Shown one piece after another: positions 33,639 through 44,200 of a stretch of 60,685 nt of DNA. Origin of the DNA: Flavonifractor sp963557075 (lineage in GTDB: Bacteria > Bacillota > Clostridia > Oscillospirales > Oscillospiraceae); assembly GCA_963557075.1 (NCBI GenBank), contig CAUWDA010000010.1, positions 1 to 60,685 of the forward strand. Reading direction: 5' to 3'. The notes beneath the pieces are model-generated. The model saw nothing but the letters and a program-made list of their open reading frames with translations. It made no database searches and had not been told where the DNA came from. Numbering within the stretch: position 1 is the stretch's first letter; every line of letters starts with the position of its first letter. Made by a program: the position numbers and the translations under genes.

Positions 33639-35195
33639 GTGAAAACTAGGAAATTGACAGCAATGCTGCTGACACTGGCCATGGTGATGAGCCTTTGCAG
33701 CATAGGCGCTGCGGCTGTCGGCTATGAGCCGGTGAGCATCGCCGAAGGCGAGCCAGTAACGATTCAGTGGACCGGTAGCAACGGAACCGTAGTCAGTGTG
33801 GACGGCTCCGGCTATATTCCTGCCGAATTTATTCTCTGGGTGGAAAACAGCGACACCATTATGGTGGATGGCGTATCCCAGAAGTTCAGTTATACCAGCG
33901 CCGATGGGGCGAACTTTGCCTTTGAGGTCGCAACCAAGGCGGCGGAGATGACAATTACTGCGGTGTCCGGTGGAGTGACCTATACCATCACCTGCCCGCC
34001 AAAGTCCGCTGCGCCGGAGAGCAATCCCACCCCCACTGCCCTCAATGGCTATCTGCCCATCGGTCAGTATGCGAATGGAAAACTGTGGGGCAGCCCTTAC
34101 TCTGACGACATCGCTACGCTCGGCAAAACCCCCAAGGTGGTGGGCGGTTACTCCGGTACCGGCGTCTCCCTGGGCGCGGCCGGCGGCTATGTGGAATACG
34201 ACATGAACGTGACCAACAGCGACACCACCCCCTACGGCGTGGACTTCATCGTCTACGGCAATGCCTTTGTGGGCAACCCCGAGGCGGCCTCCGTGAAGGT
34301 CTACGGCACCCCCGAGGGCGGAACCGCCGGCTGGTATGAGCTGGCCGGCTCCCTCTACTACGCCGACGAGACCCTGCGCAATGTGGACGTGACCTACAAG
34401 AAGGTCACTGCCGCCGGTGGGGAATTCAACACCCCCGGCATCTGGTATACGGTCACGCGGGGTTCTGCTACCATCTGCCCCTGGACCAAGTTCAACAGCA
34501 ACGATGCCGTAGCCTGGTGGCCTGAAACTGCGGAGGGCTATGATCGGACCTGGGGCAATGTGGAGGATGTGATCTGGGATCAGGTCAACGATGAGATCAC
34601 CTACCAGAACATCACCCTGGTGCGGGACACCGACACCACCCCGGACTATGCCTTCGGCTACGCCGACATCACCCCCAACGGCAGTGCCTATGGCACGCCG
34701 GCCAATCCCTATGTGTACGGCACCACCGGCGGCAACGCCTTTGATATCTCCTGGGCTGTGGATGCCAATGGTATGCCGGTCCACCTGACCTCCATCTCCA
34801 AGGTGCGGGTCTACACCTCTGCTGCGCTGGACATCAAGTCGCCCAATAACCCCATCTTCACTGTCCCCGCCATCTTCGGCGAGACCTCCGCCGAGGTCTG
34901 CGGCATCTATGCGGTGACAGGGAGCAGTACTGGAAGCTATGCCTCGGAACTGACACTTTCCATTGGCGAAGAAGCATTTAGCTTGGAAGATTTTGAAAGC
35001 ATGGGCGGCAGAGTATGGTTGCTTGAATACGGTCTCGAGGAGGGAGTGAACCTTTCGGTTTCTGCAGCAAGCGGTGCGACAGTTCTTATCAACGGGGAAG
35101 CTGTTACTACTTATACAGTCACAGATGAGATGGTGCCTGTCCAAATTATAGTACAGGTTGGAGACACTGCCCCCATCATTGCTGTAGTTAAATAA
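33639..35195 (+). CDS. Secreted surface protein of the B12 locus
   Basis: 518 residues, GTG start after AAGGAGGG. The signal peptide (1-26) ends in SIGAAA; a Big-like N-terminal module (about 27-125) is followed by a carbohydrate-binding-like beta domain: VDFIVYGNAFVGNPEAASVK, WYELAGSLYY, TGGNAFDISWAVDANGMPVHL, TSAEVCGIYAV. This arrangement recalls a surface-protein family I associate with Bacteroides cobalamin loci; that link is from memory and should be checked. A short C-terminal domain follows (about 430-518). No SLH or sortase motif is visible, so retention at the surface is unexplained. It is the first large gene after the riboswitch and ends before a strong terminator. Confidence 0.8.
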   Translation: MKTRKLTAMLLTLAMVMSLCSIGAAAVGYEPVSIAEGEPVTIQWTGSNGTVVSVDGSGYIPAEFILWVENSDTIMVDGVSQKFSYTSADGANFAFEVATKAAEMTITAVSGGVTYTITCPPKSAAPESNPTPTALNGYLPIGQYANGKLWGSPYSDDIATLGKTPKVVGGYSGTGVSLGAAGGYVEYDMNVTNSDTTPYGVDFIVYGNAFVGNPEAASVKVYGTPEGGTAGWYELAGSLYYADETLRNVDVTYKKVTAAGGEFNTPGIWYTVTRGSATICPWTKFNSNDAVAWWPETAEGYDRTWGNVEDVIWDQVNDEITYQNITLVRDTDTTPDYAFGYADITPNGSAYGTPANPYVYGTTGGNAFDISWAVDANGMPVHLTSISKVRVYTSAALDIKSPNNPIFTVPAIFGETSAEVCGIYAVTGSSTGSYASELTLSIGEEAFSLEDFESMGGRVWLLEYGLEEGVNLSVSAASGATVLINGEAVTTYTVTDEMVPVQIIVQVGDTAPIIAVVK

Positions 35196-35209
35196 ACCTT
35201 GAGATAAAA

Positions 35210-35256
35210 GCTGGAGCGCGGGTAGCCATGGAGACTCGCGCTCCAGCGCTTTTTTT
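35210..35256 (+). terminator. Terminator abutting the 3,211-codon SLH gene
   Basis: 11-bp stem GCTGGAGCGCG / CGCGCTCCAGC (35210-35220 with 35237-35247), then GCTTTTTTT. It ends 3 bp before the next start codon. Confidence 0.88.
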
Positions 35257-35259
35257 ACT

Positions 35260-38200
35260 ATGAATAATTTAATTTTGAGACGAATATTGAATAATTTAAT
35301 TTTGAGACGAATATTAAGCGTTATCCTCCTTTTTGCACTTACTGCCGCACAACTTCCGCTTGCATACGCCGTAGATGAAGGATTGACCATCAGCCTCAAT
35401 GCTGATGGCTTGGAAGAGGGGGCCTATGATGCCCTTATCGACGATGAAATCTCTTTTTCCTATAACGACAAAAGCTATACCATAGACCAGACGTATCGTA
35501 TCTCTGTAACATTTGGAACAGAGATATCTTTTCTGAATGCCACTGGGGAATCAATGATGGCGAACAGACATTTTTATCTGGATGGATCAGTTAGAAAGAC
35601 CGGATGGCCTAAGAATAAGACGAAGACCCTGGATGATTTAAGCGGCGCAGTAGCTACAGAGGAGATGTTGAAGCAGGCGGGCTTCGTTGAAGGATCCTTT
35701 GAAAGCGGGTGCAAATCCTATTATTTTTTCGCTTTTCATTACAAAGAAATACGGTATGGTGTGTTGCTTCAAGTAAAGGCTGATAGCGAAGGAATTACAG
35801 AGGAAGATAAGGTGCCTTTACAACAGCTTGTCGCATCAGTAACTGGAGATAATGAGGCAAACTGGCATCAGACAAACGACCGCTATAATGGGAATGATGC
35901 GGACACCATTACAGATCAAAAAAGTGGGTTTTGGGCAGAACTTACAGCACAAAATGGTCCACTTGCACAGGCACAGGCTGCATTAGACAATCCCGGCAGC
36001 ATACAGGAACTGTCAGATGCAGCTAGTGCCCTCCAGGCTGCGATCAATAAGCTGATCCCCACCACCCAGGTCAACGCCACCAGGCTCTACGAGGCCGTGC
36101 AGGCCTACCAGAAGCTGAAGGAGTCGGACTACACCGCCGCATCCTGGGCGGAAGGGGAGCTCCTGTATGGCAAAATGGTGACACTTCTGGACTCGCTGTA
36201 TGATGGCTCCGGAAATCCCACCGCTGCCAATACCAGTGACAAGCAGTCCGAGGTGGACGCTCTGGTGGACCAAATCTACAACGGCCACATCGCAGATAAG
36301 TACAACTGGAAGTACATGGTGCTGGTCAACCAACTGAACTATAATGAATACAAAGCCACCTATGATGCGCGCAGGCAGGAGGCCGAAAACCTGCTGACCC
36401 AGTACGACCCGCAGCGGCTGACGGAAACCGACTACACGCGGGATACCTGGAGCGCTTACACAGCGGCCTATGACCTTCTGAAGGAGGACATGGAACACAG
36501 ATTTGCCGGCGGGACCCTGGCGGATTACAAGATGCTGAGTCTCTTTGAGAAACATCTGGACGGCCTGATCGCTGCCCGGCTCAAACTGGCCAGCAGCGGG
36601 GATGTGACGTGTTCCTTCACCTATGTGAACAACATGCTCTCCCGCTACCCGAACTTCCGGCAGGGGGGGACGGCGCTCTACGAAAATCCAAGCATGACAT
36701 TGGCGGCCGGGAGCACCACCGTGTCCAAAGCCCTGGAACAGGCCGGGATCACTTACAACAGGGGAAGCGACGGCAGTCTACCCGCCGGGCTGAACAACCC
36801 AAGTGACATGGATCCCCTGCTGGCCGTCTATCTCAACGGCGAGTGGGTCGGTTCCGCCTATGTGGAGGACTTGGCAAAGACGGATATCCAGATCCCCAAC
36901 AACGCCGAAGTGCTGGTGATGCGCTACGCTTTGCCCGCTGAGAAGACGGAGGCGTCCACCGGCGAGACCACCTCGCAGTGGACCACCGATACAGCGGGCA
37001 GCACCGCTGTCTATTCGGACAGTTTTGCCAAGATCGGCATAAAGTTGGGCCAGACTGCCGAAGTCAAGGTGGGCGACAAGGTGACCGTCACCGGAAGCGT
37101 CACCAGCGCAGCCTACGGCAAGCAGAACGCGGACCTGGGCGGCGCCGGACTGACCCTCTTCGTCAGCGAACCCGGGGAGACGGATGCCCTCTCCGCACCC
37201 ATCAAGGAAACTACGGCGGTCACTGGGGCGGACGGCTCTCTGGAGTATGTCTTTACCAGACCCGGGTGGTACACCGTGGCCCTCTTCGACCTGACAGAGG
37301 ACGTCATCACCGCCACAGATATTTTCTGGGAGACCACCACTGGTACCTATTACTCTCTGCGGACCGGCGGCTATACCCGGATCTACGTGGCGGCGGCGGA
37401 GGATGATGCGGCCCTGCTGGCCCAGTACAAGACCGAAAAGGCGGCGGAGGCGGAGACCTTCTTCCGGCAGTACCATGACTACGACTTCGCGGCCGGGTAC
37501 TATGTGAAAACCTTCGCACCTCTGTATGAGACCCTGAAGGCCAATCTGGAGGGGGCGACCACGTTCCCGGATTTGATGGACCGGTACGAGGTGGACTACG
37601 CGGCCCTGCGGGACGCGGCGTCCGCCGCCCTGAACCACTCTGCGCTCCTCGAGGAACTGCGGGCGGATCTGGCCCTGATTCCCAGTGACCTGTCCGCCAT
37701 GGACGAGACCTATCAGGTGCTTGTCACAAAGATTCAGACGACCTATACTGCCCTGAACGACCATCAGAAAAACCTGTTGACTGCACATGAGCGGGAACGG
37801 CTGGCTGGCATCTCTCAACTTGATGCGGCACAGCTGCGCAAACTGGCCAATGTGACGGTCACCTTCCAAAAGCCCGGTGAAACGGAGTATCCCTTCGCCA
37901 CGATGGATGGGACCATGAGTGGTACCGGCGGCGCGGCTCTGTACAGCTGGCCGAATCTGAACTGGATCTCCCATCGTCAGCCCAACGGCATCATCCCCGA
38001 TCCGGACTGGAAGGACCCCCGCCAATATGCGGACAGTTTGCCGGCCAAGTCGGGGGACTATGTATACGTTCGCTTCTTCCTGAATCAGACGGAGGAGCAG
38101 TACCGTCTCACCTGGTCGGCCGATGACGAAAAGACATGGAACCTGTTTGAGCCGGCCGCCTATGGTGGGGTAAACGGCTACTGCCTGGCCACCTGGCAGG

Positions 38201-41200
38201 TGCCGGAAGATGCCCCCGAAGGCGCCAATTATCGCATTCGCCTGAAGATGCTCTCCCGGACAGAGTATGAGAATTTTGTCCTGAACGGCGATACCGAGGG
38301 GTTGGCGGAAAATAAGGCGGCTGCCATTGCCGCCCTGGAATCCGCAATGCGTGATTACCGAAAGGACGGAAGTCTCGGCGTAGAGCAACTTACTGCCATA
38401 CAGAATGCAATGGAAGGCGGCAAGGCAGCCATTGAAGCCGCCGGGAGCAACACCGAGGTGGCGGATGCCAGAAAGGCGGCCCTCAGCGCCATGGCCATAG
38501 CTGCCGGCGGAGCAACAGATGTGGGCAATGAGGGCTATGATTCCGGCAAAACAGTGGGACGGGTCCATGTGACGATGGAGAACACCACCTATGCCGGCGG
38601 AGCATTTTACGGTCCCAACTCCATAGCCGACGGCTGGTATACCCTGGGTGAAAACGACTCCATGATGACCGTGGTGCTCAAGGTCCTGGCAAGTAAGGGC
38701 TATACGTGGACTGGCACCGGCGGAACGACAGCCAATGGCTATGACATTACCTATCTGGCCAGCGTGTCTAAGGATGGCGAGACCCTGGCGGAAAAGCAGG
38801 GAGGTACAGCCGCCGGCTGGATGGGAACGCTTAACGATTGGTTTACCAACCTGGGCTTCCATGCCTTCACCTATAAAAACGGCAAACTGGAGGACGGCGA
38901 CGAGATCCACATCATGTTCTCCCTGAACGCCGGTGAGGACTTGGGCGGCACCTGGAACAACAACGATACCAGGCTCAAGGTGCTGGATATCTCCCATGGT
39001 ACGCTGGCTCCGCGTTTCTCCGGCGACGTCACCGACTACCTGCTGGTCATCCCCGATGGATATACTGCGATCCAGGTGAAACCGACGGCGGTCAATAAAA
39101 ACTTCCAGACCCGCATTTTCCTAAATAGTTACGACAAGGACAATGCCCGCTATAAGAGCGGCGAAACCCTGACGGTACGTTCTGGCGACGTGCTCTATGT
39201 GGGCGTCGGCGAAAAGGGCTGGCCCACCATGAACACCGGCAACAGGGGGACCAGGTATACCATCCGGGTGAAGACCCTGGCAGATGCAATTGCCTCCCTG
39301 CCTCAGGACAGCGAGGTGACCCAGGGCAATTACAAGGTGCATGGCCAGACAGCGGAGATGCTGCAGGCATTGGTCACCACCGGGAACTATGCCGGAGATA
39401 CGACAAAACTAAAGAACCTGCGGGCCCGGGTCTCCTTCTTTGAGGAGATCGATACCGTCAAGAACTTGATTGGCGCTCTGCCCAGTCTGGCGGATATCCA
39501 GGCATCCCCGACTACGTATAAGGATGCTGTGGACCGCGCCAATACGGCCTATACCAGACTGTCTCAGGCCCAGCAGGCCTATCTGGTCAGTGCCGATGTG
39601 AAGAAGCTGGCCGATGCGGTGAAGGCTGTGGGCGCTGGGCAAGGCAGCACGGATCTGGAGGCGGTACATGCCTTCAATGATAAAGTAACTGCTATTGGAA
39701 ATTCGGTCACAGCGGCCAGCGAAGAAACGATCCGGGAAGCCAGGACAGCGTATGATAACCTGACAGCGGAACAGAAGACCCTGGTAGCGGAGCGGTATAA
39801 TACCCTTTGCAATGCCGAGGCCGCCCTTGCTGTGGTGCAAAAAATTGATAGCATTGGCGAGGTCACTTTGGACAAGGCGGATGAGATTGCCGCCGCACGG
39901 GCAGCCTATGATGCCTATGCCGGCAAGTTCAGCACCCAGAATATGGTCTCCAATCTGGACGTGTTGGAAGCCGCCGAGGCCGCACTAAAGATTCTTCAGG
40001 GCGGCGGACAGGACACCTCCGGCTACAAAACGGCCCTGACAGATGTTCTGGCCCGGCTGAAGCAGGATGTCCCCAATCCAATCGTTGGATCCACCAACGG
40101 CGAGTGGGCCGTATTGGCCCAGGCCCGTGCGGATAAACTGTCAGAAAATGCAAATCTGAACTATCGAAGCAACCTGAAGGACTACGTGGCAAGGTGTAAC
40201 GGTGTCCTAGATACCTCCGAAAATGGGACCCTGCACACAGAGTACGCCCGGGTCGTCCTGGCACTTACCTCTTTGGGTGTGGATGCCACCCGGTTTGAGG
40301 CGAGCAACCAAAAGACCTATGATCTTGTGAAGCCCCTGCTGGATCGTTCTAATGGCAAGTATGCCTATCAGGTCTCCGAGCAGGGCAACAACGGCACCAT
40401 CTGGGCCCTCATTGCTCTGGATTCCAACAACTACTACCGGGACGAGGAGGGCAACAAGGCGCGGGCCGCCTGGATCGATCTGCTGATCGACAAACAGCAG
40501 ACTGACGGCAACTGGCCCATCTACAACCCGGATCAAGTGGCAGGGAGCGGAAGTGAGCTGGGCGGTGTGGACGTCTGCGCCATGGCGGTGCAGGCCCTGG
40601 CCCCCTACTACCGCGATGAGAGCAAATTCACAAGTCTGGGGGCAAAGCACAGCCATGCGGCACTGACGGAGTCGGTCAATCGGGCGGTAAAGTTCATGTC
40701 CGGCAATCAGAACAGCACAGGTGGGTATGGCAATTCGGAGGCCAGCGCACAAGTTATCGTGGCTTTGGCCGCCCTGGGCAGGGATGCCGGCAGCGACAAG
40801 GACTTTACCAAGAGTGGCATCAGTGTACTGGCAGACCTGCTGCGCTACAAAACATCGAACGGCGGATTCAGCCACGATGTAGGCCAGATCAACAACCAGA
40901 TGTCCACCGAACAGGCAGCCTATGCCCTGGTGGCCTACGACCGCTATAAGAACAATAAGAATTCCCTTTATAACATGAGCGATGCATTCGCCGGCAAGCC
41001 CGTCAGCACACACACGATCACCGCCACGGCGGGGACCGGCGGGCACATCGACCCCTCCGGCACGATCACGGTGCAGCATGGAGCGGATCAGTCCTTTACC
41101 ATTACGCCGGAGAATGGCTATCAGATCAAGGATATCCTGGTGGATGGCATCTCTGAGTGGGCAGGCAGGGTATTTACGGCACCTGGCATGGAACAGCCCC

Positions 41201-44200
41201 AAACCCAGCTGCCTGCCGCCCCTGGTAAGGATGAGACGCAGGAGACCTGTGCCGATGGGATTCATGTGGGTGAGAACATTGTGTTCGGCCGGAGAGCGGC
41301 TACCTGTACAGACTCCGGGTATAGCGGAGATGTGATCTGTGGAGCCTGCGGCGAGGTACTGGAGCAGGGTGCGGAAATCGGACTCGCAGCACATCAGTAT
41401 GGAAGCGTGTGGCAATCGGATGAAACCGGCCATTGGCAGGTCTGCCAGGTTTGTGGAGCACATGGCAGCGTGGAGTCTCACCTGTTTGAACAGGCGGAGA
41501 AGCCTGCGGAGCAACCCAGAGAAGAGACCGAGCTTGAAGAAACCAGCCCCGGTGAGGAAATCGTCGATGGTGCTGTTGGTACAGACGAGTTGCCGGCGAC
41601 AGACGGATCTGTCCCTCCGGAACCCACTGAAACAATGGATACCGCTGGCCAGCCGAGTGAGAACAGCAGTGATGCAGGTACGGAACTGGTCAGCCTGGTA
41701 GGGATCAGCCCTGAATTCCTCCTGGGTGTGGGTGCCGCCCCGGCTCAAGCGGCTATCCCTGAGACCCACACAGAGGAGCAAGTCTGTCAGGTGTGCGGCT
41801 ATCATCCAACGGCAGAGATCACACCGGTGTGCAGCCACCATGGGGGCAGGGCTACCTGCACCGCCCTTGCAGTCTGCGAGGACTGCGGTCAGCACTACGG
41901 CGATCATGCGGAGCATTCCTTTACTGAACTGGCTTATAGCAGCGAAATGCATTGGAACGTATGCGCCGCCTGCGGTTTAGAGGATATCTCCTCCCTGGCG
42001 TCCCATAACTGGGTGCTGGATCAGGACACTTCCACAGAAGCAGCCAGAACCTATGTCTGTGCGGACTGCGGAGCGGAGAGGACAGAGACGACATTTGCCG
42101 CCCCGGCCACCAATACTATGGTCACCAGCGCAGACAGCAGAGCCTACCCCTATATCATTAAAAATATCACTGCGGATCACACTATTGCCGTCACCTTTGA
42201 AAAGGTCTCTCCGGTAATCAGGCAGGAGGTGACGACAAGCGGCAATACCCAGACTGCTGTTATCGATCAAAATGCCGTGACAGAAGCCGTAACTGCTGCA
42301 GCAGCATCTGGAGCGGATGTGATCACCATCATCCCGACCTCGATCGACGAGCAGATCCCCTCGGTCAGCGTAGAATTGCCGGCAGGTGCGGCCCAAACCA
42401 TTGCAGAGGCCAAAACCGGTGTCGTGATCCAGACCACCAGAGGGACCGTTGCCCTGCCTGCAACAGTCCTGAGTTCTATTGCATCTGAGGCAGGCAACGA
42501 TGAGAAACTGACCATCCATGTGGAGAAAAGGGATAGCCGCGATTTGGCGGCGCTCGTCCCCAATGGAACGAACCTCTCCGGAAGCGCTGCGATTGAGGTC
42601 ACCGTCAAGGCGGGCGACAGAGAGCTTACCTCCTTCGGCGGACATGCGCTTACCGTCACAATTCCAGTGGACGACAGTTTTATTCCCGGAAAGACTTACG
42701 ATGTACTTGTCGTCAGCGGGAACGGAAGTCATGAGAGACTCAGCGGGACCTGCGTTCGATCCGGCAGTGGTTGGTCGGTCCGGGTCAGTGCCAGTAATCC
42801 GGGTATATTTGTTGTCTTGGCGGAGACTGTGAAACAGTTTACGATTACGGCAACTGCGGGTTACGGGGGTGAGATCGACCCAAGTGGCTACGTCATGGCC
42901 GATGCGGGTAAGGACAAGACCTTCTATATCACACCGGCCAAGGGCCAGAAAATTGAATCCATCTCTGTGGATGGTTATAGGGTGGACCTGGAACGGCTGC
43001 ACATCTATCCGGACGGCAGCACAGCATATACCTTCCGTAATGTGAGCGAAGACCACAGCATCCGGGCCACATTCAAGCGAGGAGTAGAGATCCCGGACTT
43101 TGGCCCCGTGGTAGGCGAAGTATACATCAGCATCGAGAATACCACTTACCGGAATGGGGACTTTACCGGAACGCTGGTATCCGGCTGGTACGATCTGTGC
43201 GCCCGGGATACCATGATGACCAGTGTACTCAAGGCTCTCGCTCTGGATGGCTACTCCTGGTGGGGAACCGGCTCTGGTGACAGCGGAGGATACGGCATCA
43301 CCTACCTTGCAGGCATCTATGTGGACGAGAATGAGAACGGCCGGCGGGACAACAGTGAGCCCAGTCTGGCCGAGTTCGACGGCTCCCGTGGCGCTGGCTG
43401 GATGGGGACCCTCAACGACTGGTTCGTCAATGAAGGGTTCCAATCCTTCCGTGCCGGTGGACGTGGTGACTATGAACTGGCTTCCGGCGATTACCTGAAC
43501 ATCGTATTCACCCAGAACCTGGGCGAGGATGTGGGCAGTATCTGGGGCAATTCGGACACCAGCCTGGACGACCTGGATATCAGCGGTGGAACGCTCATCC
43601 CACGTTTTGACGGCGACACCCTGGAATACACATTGAGCATTGCCGGGAGCAGCGCACGCGTCACCGTTACCCCGTCTGCCGTCAACAAGAACTATCAGGT
43701 CAGGACCTTCCTGAACTACTACAACCGAGACTCTGCCCGCTACAAACGTACGGAGAGCATCACGGTCAAACCGGGAGATGTCATTTACATCGGCGTTGGC
43801 GATCCGTCCTGGCCCTCTATGAACAAGCAGAGTTCTGACGCCATCCGCTATGAGGGCACCAAGTACACCATCACGGTGACAAACGGCAGCAGTGTAGAGG
43901 AAGTCATCAAGATGCTCAAGGCGCTGCCGGAGATCACCTACAAGAACCACAAGAGCCAGGCCGCGAAGGTGGAGGCGGCGCGGTCGGCATACGAAGCCCT
44001 GACCACCAAGGCGAAGAAAGAAATTGACCGGAGTCTGCTGAATCGGTTGGAGGCTGCGGAGGAAAAAGTCAAGTTCTATGAGGAGATCGATGCAGTCAAG
44101 GACCGGCTGAACAAGCTTCCCGCAGTCAATGAAAATCAGACCCCATCCAACCGGCTGATCCGTCAAGTCAAGGATGCCGCAGCTGCTTACCTGAAGCTGG

